A stretch of DNA of 10,345 nucleotides from Eubacterium sp. (GTDB taxonomy: Bacteria > Bacillota_A > Clostridia > Peptostreptococcales > Anaerovoracaceae). The notes beneath the pieces are model-generated. The model saw only the letters and a program-made list of their open reading frames with translations. It was not told the origin of the DNA and searched no databases. Position numbers and translations under genes: made by a program. The stretch spans positions 1-10,345 of the forward strand of contig JAETSS010000021.1 in assembly GCA_021769545.1 (NCBI GenBank). Direction: 5' to 3'. Of the stretch, positions 1 through 5,135 are shown piece after piece; the stretch's first letter is position 1, and each line of letters begins with the position of its first letter.

Positions 1-821
1 TCTTTCAGCCACGACAGATATGACCGAACGGTGCTCCCCACCAGAACATACTGCTCAAAATCCATGGTCAGCGAATATTCATCAAACAGTCTCTTAAGGA
101 CATCCTCAAAACATATCGGCTCGGCACAGATCCTTACGATATCTTCGGCGATCTCATACACCTTATCGATATTATACTGAGCCAGCTCCGTAACATCCGA
201 TGACGCTTCCGCATGCGCCGGCACGAACATCTGGGCCTCCAGCGTCTTCACTTTTTCCAACGTTTTTATGTAAGCCGCCACGTCGTAAATAAATCCGATC
301 CTGTACTTGTCAAGCGTCTCGCGGCTCGACAGACAGTCGGCGAGATATATCACATTATCGGGAGTACGGAAACCGACCATATCAAAGAAATGACCCGGCA
401 GGTCGATGATCTCAAAGCCTTCCGGCAAAACTTCCTTTGTCAGGCCCTCCGCATTGCTTTCCTGCGCCAGCAAAAATTTATGCCTGAGATCTTTGCATGG
501 ATAACCACCGTACAAAAACGACGGCTCCAGAACAGGATGCTTCGTAAAATCGCATTCGATGCCCGGCGCATAGATCCTGCAGCCCGTCTGTCCCTGAAGA
601 TATTTGTTTCCGCCGATGTGATCCGCATTGGAATGGGTATTGTAAATGGCGGTCAGATGCCAGCCGTTGGCATCAAGGAGTTTTCGGACCTTTCGCCCTG
701 CGTCCTTGTCGTTGCCACTGTCGATAAGACAGACATCCTTGTCGTTCAACTTTACGAGGCCTATTTTGGCGGGACTCTGTATATAGTAGCTGTTGCCTGA
801 AACCTGTATCAGTTCATACAT
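1..821 (-). CDS. MBL-fold metallo-hydrolase (partial, 3' end outside window)
   Basis: Reads leftward from ATG at 821, with GGAGG at 831-835 nine bases ahead; 273 residues are visible and the gene runs off the window edge. The N-terminal ~210 residues have the metallo-beta-lactamase fold layout: NTHSNADHIGGN at residues 61-72, GHFFDMVG (His144), LADC with Asp162, and PAHAE with His203. The canonical first motif is HxHxDH; here it is H63-S-N65-A-D67-H68, so the second metal-ligand His is Asn. The other ligands are in place, so this looks like a subfamily trait, not decay. Residues ~215-273 form an alpha-helical, winged-helix-like tail. By family, it should hydrolyse an ester, thioester or phosphodiester bond using one or two metal ions; the substrate cannot be told. 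There is no signal peptide, so it is cytoplasmic. It lies 104 bp downstream of tRNA-Arg on the same strand with no intervening terminator, so read-through from the tRNA promoter is possible. Confidence 0.88.
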   Translation of the reverse strand, partial: MYELIQVSGNSYYIQSPAKIGLVKLNDKDVCLIDSGNDKDAGRKVRKLLDANGWHLTAIYNTHSNADHIGGNKYLQGQTGCRIYAPGIECDFTKHPVLEPSFLYGGYPCKDLRHKFLLAQESNAEGLTKEVLPEGFEIIDLPGHFFDMVGFRTPDNVIYLADCLSSRETLDKYRIGFIYDVAAYIKTLEKVKTLEAQMFVPAHAEASSDVTELAQYNIDKVYEIAEDIVRICAEPICFEDVLKRLFDEYSLTMDFEQYVLVGSTVRSYLSWLK

Positions 822-882
822 GATATTTTACCTCCGTCGGTTATTCGTTTCGTTTTCTCTGCAAACAACAAAGACGAACTTA

Positions 883-905
883 TTTGAAGATACAGTATCT
901 GCAAA
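883..905. promoter_or_regulatory. 23-bp near-perfect palindrome upstream of the MBL gene
   Basis: TTTG-a-AGATAC-A-GTATCT-g-CAAA is symmetric around base 894, with 10 of 11 arm positions pairing. It sits between the tRNA 3' end and the MBL-hydrolase start, about 60 bp before that start. A 10-bp direct copy of its right part (TCTGCAAACA) occurs at 858-867 and again at 898-907, exactly 40 bp apart. It could be an operator for a dimeric repressor of the hydrolase or, as RNA, a short hairpin between tRNA and mRNA. No U-run follows it on the minus strand, so it is not an intrinsic terminator. Confidence 0.45.
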
Positions 906-924
906 CAGTCCGTCCGATCTGTCT

Positions 925-999
925 TGGCACCCCTAGCCGGAATCGAACCAGCAACTAACCCTTAGGAGGGGCTTGTTATATCCATTTAACTATAGAGGC
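925..999 (-). tRNA. tRNA-Arg(CCU)
   Basis: Minus-strand cloverleaf of 75 nt including an encoded CCA (927-925). Acceptor GCCTCTA pairs with TAGGGGT, including G1-U72 and U4-G69 wobbles. The D arm is GTTA/TAAC with an AATGGATA loop. The anticodon stem is AGCCC/GGGTT with loop CTCCTAA, giving anticodon CCU, which reads the arginine codon AGG. The T arm is GCTGG-TTCGATT-CCGGC and the discriminator is G. The variable loop is short (AGTT). The D-arm and anticodon sequences closely resemble the E. coli tRNA-Arg(CCU) as I recall it. Confidence 0.95.
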
Positions 1000-1032
1000 A
1001 CATATAAATATTATGTGTTTAAAGACTTATAT

Positions 1033-1060
1033 ATAATACCATATTTCCGAAGATTTTCAA
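1033..1060 (-). promoter_or_regulatory. promoter of tRNA-Arg
   Basis: On the minus strand, TTGAAA (1060-1055), a 16-bp spacer and TATTAT (1038-1033) with an extended TGG just upstream of the -10. Initiation would fall near 1026, about 27 nt before the mature tRNA 5' end, which fits a short leader trimmed by RNase P. Confidence 0.6.
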
Positions 1061-1076
1061 GTGCTCCTGCGAAAAG

Positions 1077-1106
1077 AAAATCGCAAAATATATAATTGCG
1101 GATTTT
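1077..1106. other. imperfect AT-rich hairpin, role unclear
   Basis: AAAATCGCAA (1077-1086) can pair with TTGCGGATTTT (1096-1106) with one bulged G, leaving a 9-nt loop, and six T follow from 1103. It looks like an intrinsic terminator for rightward transcription, yet no rightward gene ends here: the tRNA leaves leftward and the next rightward promoter is near 1410. Its right arm overlaps the outer arm of the larger inverted repeat at 1097-1115. Confidence 0.3.
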
Positions 1107-1290
1107 TTGCAATCACTTTTATATATTTACGCGGGGATTGTAAAATCCAATGGGTTTGCGCCTGCCGGACCGCACTTTTCAGCCGCCGCCTGCCAAAACT
1201 GCGCCTCCCCACTCCCCCTTTAACCGCCAAGATCCACAAAATTTTACAATCATCAACTCAAACCCCGACATTGATTGCAAAAAACCCACA
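1097..1290. repeat. nested, symmetric inverted repeats in the divergent gap
   Basis: Two arm pairs share one centre (1193.5). The outer arms 1097-1115 and 1272-1290 are inverted copies with 17 of 19 positions matching, including a perfect 13-bp core (TTTTTTGCAATCA). The inner arms 1136-1146 and 1241-1251 (GATTGTAAAAT / ATTTTACAATC) match perfectly over 11 bp. Outer and inner arms are separated by exactly 20 bp on both sides, and those 20-mers are not complementary. Seen another way, each half (1105-1145 and 1242-1282) is a 41-bp element bounded by inverted copies of one TTTTnCAATCA box. The 94-bp middle is C-rich and G-poor. This is the only structure I see in the 1061-1386 gap; I find no convincing gene there. 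Confidence 0.7.
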
Positions 1291-1386
1291 TTCCTCCCTT
1301 TCCACGACACGAACCTCCATATATCAACGTTTGTGGACTGTTTTGGTAAAGATTGTTTTTTTGATGTTTTTTTGCTCCCTTCCTAT

Positions 1387-1437
1387 ATACAAAATATAGT
1401 GCTTAGGTGTATAATGATGTCTACATGATGTGAATCA
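1387..1437 (+). promoter_or_regulatory. promoter with NrdR-box-like sites ahead of the glycyl-radical protein
   Basis: A -10 element TATAAT lies at 1410-1415; no good -35 is seen. A site resembling the NrdR box (core CwAtATaTwg, consensus recalled from memory) lies at 1387-1402, with core CAAAATATAG at 1390-1399 matching 9 of 10. A weaker core, CTACATGATG (1421-1430, 7 of 10), starts exactly 31 bp later. NrdR boxes usually come as pairs spaced about three helical turns. The -10 lies between them, as expected for repression. An overlapping TGAT-N4-ATCA dyad (1426-1437) resembles an FNR/CRP-family half-site pair. Both assignments are inference. Confidence 0.45.
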
Positions 1438-1478
1438 GCAATAAAATTATAATGTTTCAGATAAAAGGAGGACTCGAT

Positions 1479-1769
1479 ATGTCAGTTATAATCACAGGAA
1501 ATGCAAGCGCTCAGGAAGCTCAGGCTTACGTAGATTACCTTCAGGAAAAATACAACAGAAAGCTGGAATCCCTCGATGTTCAGATCGATGGTGACTACGC
1601 TGATCTGAATTATACTTTTTCTCACGTTCCGTTTGAAAGGATCAGAAGGATCACGGGCTATCTCGTAGGTACCATGGACAAGTGGAACGACGCCAAGGCT
1701 GCCGAAGAAGCTGACCGCGTAAAGCATTCTCTCGGCACAGATTTGGAAAACATGGAATCCCTTTCGTAA
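1479..1769 (+). CDS. stand-alone NrdD-type glycyl-radical domain protein (96 aa)
   Basis: The start at 1479 follows AAAGGAGG (1465-1471 region); an in-frame ATG at 1452 has no ribosome site. Residues 54-83 (RIRRITGYLVGTMDKWNDAK, then DRVKH at 79-83) match the C-terminal tail of anaerobic ribonucleoside-triphosphate reductase NrdD, where RxxGYL holds the glycyl-radical Gly and RVKH closes the protein. The candidate radical glycine is Gly60. The zinc-ribbon cysteines that precede this loop in NrdD are absent (the protein has no Cys). Residues 1-50 are an acidic, unrelated-looking helix/strand segment. NrdD itself is ~600-700 residues, so this is the tail only, but with its own start, ribosome site and promoter, not a gene remnant. 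By analogy with E. coli YfiD/GrcA, which supplies a spare radical domain to pyruvate formate-lyase, it may be a replaceable radical subunit or a regulator of class III RNR. EamA follows 37 bp downstream. Confidence 0.8.
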   Translation: MSVIITGNASAQEAQAYVDYLQEKYNRKLESLDVQIDGDYADLNYTFSHVPFERIRRITGYLVGTMDKWNDAKAAEEADRVKHSLGTDLENMESLS

Positions 1770-1806
1770 AAGCGAAGCATATCAAAACGTTACAGCGAGG
1801 TATCAT

Positions 1807-2697
1807 ATGGCTTCTCTGAATGAAATGCCAAGCAGACAGAAGGGTGCGATATTGATGTGCACATCTGCCTTCCTGTTTTCGGCGATGCAGATACCGATAA
1901 ACATGTCCGGTAGTGCCATCCCAATTATGGAGCAGGTTTTTTTCAGAAATATCGTGACTCTTATTTTAAGTTTCATATTGTTAAAAAGATCGGGAGGTTC
2001 CCTTTTCGGTAAGAAAAAGGACCAGCCCCTTCTTTTTGTGCGTTCATCCTTCGGATTTCTGGGTCTCATCACCCAGTTCTATGCGGTGGCCCACGCCAAT
2101 CAGGGAGACGTCTCCACCCTCATGAAGCTGTCGCCTTTTATGATAACCCTATGGGCGGCGATCTTCCTCAAGGAAAAGATCAGGAAAGTCCAGATCCCGG
2201 CGCTGCTGATAGCCTTCGTGGGGGCTGCATTCGTTGCCAATCCGGCCTTCAACTCGAATCTGTTTCCGCTGTTCATGGCGTTTCTGTGTGCGTTTTTCTC
2301 CAGCGTCTCCTACACGCTGCTGGCGTACTTCAAAAACAGAGTGGACGGAATGACGATAATCATGCACTTTTCGACCTTCTGCGTGCTGGCATGCATCCCG
2401 TTCATGATATTTGATTTCGTGATGCCCACGGGAAAAGAGCTGCTGCTACTGCTGCTCATCGGTGTATTCGGCGGCTTTGGACAGATAGCACTGACCTATT
2501 CATACCGCATGGCAGCGGCGGCCGAGATCAGCATATACAACTATTCCGGCATAGTATTTTCCATCATTCTTGGATACATCTTCCTGGGAGAAGTGCTGGA
2601 TCTGACCTCGATAATCGGCTGCGGTCTCGTCATCGTTGCAGCCGCCATCACGTATATTTTCTCGGGGAAAAGCAAGGACAGTCAAAACACCCAGTAA
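1807..2697 (+). CDS. EamA/DMT-family membrane transporter
   Basis: 296 residues, the usual length for the drug/metabolite transporter superfamily with two EamA repeats. About ten hydrophobic helices are visible, for example near residues 13-33, 48-58, 75-95, 108-120, 130-145, 150-172, 182-203, 210-230, 240-260 and 268-285. The N-terminus is short and cytoplasmic, and the tail is polar (KSKDSQNTQ). The end of the first repeat carries the family-typical pattern MKLSPFMITLWAAIFLKEK (~residues 106-124), and the second repeat has IFLGEVLD. It probably moves a small metabolite or amino acid across the cytoplasmic membrane; the substrate cannot be inferred. The start has only a weak ribosome site (GCGAGG). 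It lies 37 bp after the glycyl-radical gene with no terminator between, so the two may be co-transcribed without an evident functional link. Confidence 0.88.
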   Translation: MASLNEMPSRQKGAILMCTSAFLFSAMQIPINMSGSAIPIMEQVFFRNIVTLILSFILLKRSGGSLFGKKKDQPLLFVRSSFGFLGLITQFYAVAHANQGDVSTLMKLSPFMITLWAAIFLKEKIRKVQIPALLIAFVGAAFVANPAFNSNLFPLFMAFLCAFFSSVSYTLLAYFKNRVDGMTIIMHFSTFCVLACIPFMIFDFVMPTGKELLLLLLIGVFGGFGQIALTYSYRMAAAAEISIYNYSGIVFSIILGYIFLGEVLDLTSIIGCGLVIVAAAITYIFSGKSKDSQNTQ

Positions 2698-2705
2698 AAG
2701 CTTTT

Positions 2706-2743
2706 GTCAATTCCCCGTATCGCACGGGCCAGTTGAGTTTGAC
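2706..2743 (+). other. hairpin after the EamA gene, possible weak terminator
   Basis: Outer arms GTCAA (2706-2710) and TTGAC (2739-2743) enclose an inner stem CCCGT/ACGGG (2714-2718, 2724-2728). A T-run (2754-2760) comes ten bases after the outer arm, too far for a standard intrinsic terminator. The same TTGACT (2739-2744) could instead act as a -35 for rightward transcription of the array, but no good -10 is present. Confidence 0.3.
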
Positions 2744-2745
2744 TA

Positions 2746-3004
2746 ATTCCAAATTTTTTTATGTAAAGGTGCGCGATTGTTGGAATTTAAGCGCTTATGG
2801 ACTAGTCTGGGCTGTGTATTCCAAAAATCTACGTCCGTAAAACACCGTTCTTTGGAATGACGGGGGATCAAAAGGATTTTTACCTCACAAATTCCAAAGG
2901 ATTCCTAGATTACAACGGCAGCTTTTGGAATCCGCCTATGGCAACGGGCTTTTAAGGGGTGAAATTCCAAAATAATATACTCTATACCCCGGTTCTTTTG
3001 GAAT
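2746..3004. repeat. four-module array of 8-bp inverted boxes, 73-bp period
   Basis: Modules lie at 2746-2786, 2818-2858, 2891-2931 and 2964-3004. Each is ATTCCAAA, 25 bp, then TTTGGAAT: 41 bp in all. All boxes are exact except the right box of module 1 (GTTGGAAT). Linkers between modules are 31, 32 and 32 bp, so like boxes recur every 72, 73 and 73 bp, close to seven helical turns. The four 25-bp interiors show no clear similarity to one another; linkers 2 and 3 share only a weak 10-of-16 match. Arms extend outward in module 4 (AAATTCCAAAA/TTTTGGAATTT) and by one pair in module 1. The array fills most of the EamA-vanR gap and stops about 55 bp before the vanR -10. There is no ORF. As DNA it resembles phased protein-binding sites; as RNA any left box can pair with any right box. 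Confidence 0.9.
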
Positions 3005-3059
3005 TTGTCGGTACTCTGATGAAAATTAATAATCTTTTAATATATTACATCTCCTTTTC

Positions 3060-3068
3060 TGCTACAAT
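3060..3068 (+). promoter_or_regulatory. extended -10 promoter of vanRS
   Basis: TG-C-TACAAT is an extended -10 element placed 24 bp before the vanR ATG; I see no good -35 in the AT-rich upstream DNA. Lack of a -35 is common at promoters needing an activator, and VanR-type regulators activate their own promoter, but I find no clear VanR-box repeat here. The ribosome site GGAAGGAG lies at 3077-3084. Confidence 0.5.
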
Positions 3069-3092
3069 ATCCGTTAGGAAGGAGTTGTTTTT

Positions 3093-3791
3093 ATGTCCGA
3101 AAAAATACTTGTCATAGACGATGAGCATGAAATCACCGATCTTATAGAGCTGTACCTAAAAAACGAGGATTACACGGTGTTCAAATTTTATTCGCCTGCC
3201 GAGGCTCTGGATTTTATCAATGAGACCGAGGTGGATCTGGCGATCCTGGATATCATGATGCCGGAGATAAACGGCTTTGAATTATGCCGCCGCATACGCG
3301 AAAAATACACCTATCCTATCATAATGCTCACGGCAAAGGACGAGGAGACAGACAAGATAACAGGTCTCACCCTTGGCGCCGACGACTACATCACCAAGCC
3401 TTTCCGTCCTCTGGAAATGGTGGCTCGTGTAAAGGCGCAGCTTCGCCGTTACAAGCGATACAACCCGGCTCGCAATGACAGCTCCGAAGAGATATTCACC
3501 CATGCGGATCTCATGCTGAATCCCGGGACCCACGAATGCTATCTAGGCGATGAACCGCTTTCGCTGACACCTACGGAATTTACCATACTCAAAATACTTC
3601 TATCGCGAAAAGGCACCGCAGTCAGCGCCGAGGAACTTTTCCATGAGATATGGAAGGATGAATACTACACCAAAAGCAACAACACCATCACCGTGCACAT
3701 ACGCCATCTGCGTGAAAAGCTTGGCGACTCCGCAGATGAATCAAGATATATAAAAACAATATGGGGAGTGGGGTATAAAATTGAAAATTAA
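3093..3791 (+). CDS. vanR: VanR-like OmpR/PhoB-family response regulator
   Basis: 232 residues, the normal length. The receiver domain (1-~118) has Asp9-Asp10, phosphoacceptor Asp53 in AILDIMMP, Thr80 in MLTAKD, and Lys102 in TKPFRP. The C-terminal winged helix (~132-231) includes SLTPTEF, LFHEIW, SNNTITVHIRHLREKLGD and the closing GVGYKI. From memory, the sequence is very close to enterococcal VanR of the VanA-type systems, for example SEKILVIDDEHEI, GADDYITKPFRPLE and NTITVHIRHLREK. It should be phosphorylated by VanS and activate genes that change peptidoglycan precursors in response to glycopeptides. The coding sequence overlaps vanS by 11 bp, indicating translational coupling. No van ligase genes follow in this window, so its visible target is most plausibly the vanY downstream and itself. 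Confidence 0.92.
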   Translation: MSEKILVIDDEHEITDLIELYLKNEDYTVFKFYSPAEALDFINETEVDLAILDIMMPEINGFELCRRIREKYTYPIIMLTAKDEETDKITGLTLGADDYITKPFRPLEMVARVKAQLRRYKRYNPARNDSSEEIFTHADLMLNPGTHECYLGDEPLSLTPTEFTILKILLSRKGTAVSAEELFHEIWKDEYYTKSNNTITVHIRHLREKLGDSADESRYIKTIWGVGYKIEN

Positions 3792-4953
3792 AAAACAGCC
3801 ACAGGATGAATATTCGGTATTCAAATCGAAATTAACAAAACGTTTTGTCATGATCCCGCTTATAGCTATCCCAGCTGTATCTCTGTTCTATACCTTCGTC
3901 TGGTATGGAAGAGGCGGAGATGTTTTCGTGAATTTTCTTTATCTGCTGAACGGGGACTATGATTCTGCATGGATGTTCTATGATTATTATCTCCGCGGCA
4001 ACAAAGACGTTTTGCTCATTATTGCCATATTTATACTTTTTATCTTTATGCTTAGATTCCTATTTAAATGGATCACTGGTTACTTCAACGACATCAACCG
4101 GGGGATCGATGCTCTCCTTGAGGAAAACGACAGAGAAATACAGCTTCCCGAGGAGATGCTTCCTATGGAAAAAAAGCTGAATGCCGTAAAAGGTATGCTG
4201 GCACAGCGGGCACGGGAGACCAGACTTGCCGAGCAGCGAAAAAACGAGCTTGTCATGTATCTGGCTCACGATATACGCACGCCCCTCACATCTATTATCG
4301 GCTATCTCAGTCTTCTGGAGGAGGCCCCCGATATCCCCGCAGAACAGCGAGCAAAATATGTAAATATAACTCTGGAAAAAGCGTACCGCCTGGAAAAAAT
4401 GGTGAATGAATTCTTTGAGATCACCCGCTTCAATTCTCAGCAAATCACCGTTTCCACAGAGCCCATCGACCTTTACTACATGCTGGTGCAGCTTCTGGAC
4501 GAACTGGCTCCTATACTTTCCGCTAACGGTAACTATGTGACTCTGAACGCCGATGAAAATATAACCATATACGGCGATGCGGACAAGCTGGCAAGAGTAT
4601 TCGGCAATATCATAAAAAACGCTTCCACATACAGCTATCCCGATACGGAGCTGCTGGTACGCGCTGAAGCCACAGATGAAAGCACCGTGATAACCTTTCA
4701 AAACAAGGGCCGCACCATCCCTAAGGAAAAGCTGGATTCCATCTTCGAGAAATTCTACCGTCTCGATGACGCCCGTACCTCCCACACCGGAGGCTCAGGA
4801 CTGGGCCTTGCCATCGCAAAGGAGATCGTCACCCTTCACGGCGGAAGTATATGCGCCTCAAGCGAAAACGAGACAATTACCTTCACAGTGACCATTCCGA
4901 TACCGGAACACGCCCGCACAGACGACCTTCATACAAGCTCAACGATTTCTTAA
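3781..4953 (+). CDS. vanS: VanS-like sensor histidine kinase
   Basis: 390 residues starting at TTG (3781), which overlaps the vanR end; the G-rich stretch at 3764-3773 supplies the ribosome site. Two membrane segments (~22-43 and ~76-98) flank a short ~32-residue extracellular loop with the FLYLLNGDYDSAWMFYDYYL region; then comes a HAMP-like linker (~99-150). The dimerization domain has EQRKNELVMYLAHDIRTPLT with phosphoacceptor His163. The kinase domain shows the N box (FGNIIKNA, 274-281), a G1-like FQNKGRTIP, the F box FEKFYR (322-327) and G2 GGSGLGLA (337-344). By recall, the EQRKN...LAHDIRTPLTSIIGYLSLLEEAPD region and DLYYMLVQLLDEL are nearly those of VanA-type VanS. It presumably phosphorylates VanR on sensing glycopeptide or the resulting wall stress. 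It is about the family length. Confidence 0.92.
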   Translation: MKIKKQPQDEYSVFKSKLTKRFVMIPLIAIPAVSLFYTFVWYGRGGDVFVNFLYLLNGDYDSAWMFYDYYLRGNKDVLLIIAIFILFIFMLRFLFKWITGYFNDINRGIDALLEENDREIQLPEEMLPMEKKLNAVKGMLAQRARETRLAEQRKNELVMYLAHDIRTPLTSIIGYLSLLEEAPDIPAEQRAKYVNITLEKAYRLEKMVNEFFEITRFNSQQITVSTEPIDLYYMLVQLLDELAPILSANGNYVTLNADENITIYGDADKLARVFGNIIKNASTYSYPDTELLVRAEATDESTVITFQNKGRTIPKEKLDSIFEKFYRLDDARTSHTGGSGLGLAIAKEIVTLHGGSICASSENETITFTVTIPIPEHARTDDLHTSSTIS

Positions 4954-4996
4954 TATTTTCTTAGCAATCAAACAATTTCATATTAAAAACTCAAGG

Positions 4997-5036
4997 GCTC
5001 CCTCCCGGTACAATAGGTGCATGAGGGAGCTTTTTT
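4997..5036 (+). terminator. intrinsic terminator after vanRS
   Basis: GCTCCCTC (4997-5004) pairs perfectly with GAGGGAGC (5023-5030), with an 18-nt loop followed at once by TTTTTT (5031-5036). It separates vanRS from vanY. A TACAAT hexamer in the loop (5009-5014) could be a -10 for vanY, but no matching -35 is seen. The hairpin may therefore be a true end of vanRS mRNA or a point of conditional read-through. Confidence 0.8.
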
Positions 5037-5038
5037 AT

Positions 5039-5112
5039 GTGGTGCTGCAAAGTGCAGGCCACGCTCCTCATGCAGAGAGCGGCAAAGTCCGCAGTAAACA
5101 TCTGCTTTTACT
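5039..5112 (+). other. vanY leader with several small hairpins
   Basis: The 99 bp between the terminator and vanY are rich in short complementary segments: GTGG..CTGC-aaagt-GCAG.CCAC (5039-5062), GCGG-caaagt-CCGC (5079-5092), and two alternatives further on, GCAG/CTGC (5091-5105) or AGTAAA/TTTACT (5093-5112). The last two exclude each other. The first two loops share CAAAGT or AAAGT, and CAAAG recurs in the ribosome site (GCAAAGGAG, 5121-5129). No known riboswitch is recognised. Confidence 0.3.
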
Positions 5113-5135
5113 ACCTCGCAGCAAAGGAGAATATT

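Noticed and set aside
213..800. 195-residue plus-strand open frame
   Set aside because: It lies antisense to the MBL-fold hydrolase, whose opposite strand shows clear family motifs and a ribosome site; this frame shows none.
1061..1428. Overlapping open frames (1061-1399 plus, 1150-1428 plus, 1057-1239 minus)
   Set aside because: No ribosome sites, biased Pro/Ser/Thr or Arg-rich composition from C-rich DNA, no recognisable domain, and mutual overlap; the shared IAKNP segment simply reflects the inverted repeat.
1452..1478. Upstream ATG for the glycyl-radical protein
   Set aside because: The AAAGGAGG site lies between it and the ATG at 1479, which is correctly spaced only for the latter.
2746..3004. 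CRISPR array
   Set aside because: Boxes are 8 bp, alternate in orientation and have two spacer lengths (25 and 31-32 bp); no cas gene is present. CRISPR repeats are longer and run in one direction.
2746..3004. TIGR-type guide array or integron attC sites
   Set aside because: No Tas-like or integrase gene nearby, the period and box lengths do not fit, and the attC core sequences RYYYAAC/GTTRRRY are absent.
5037..5135. ATG at 5037 as vanY start, adding 33 residues
   Set aside because: It begins directly after the terminator T-run without a ribosome site, while 5136 has AAGGAG at good distance and fits the basic head plus membrane anchor.
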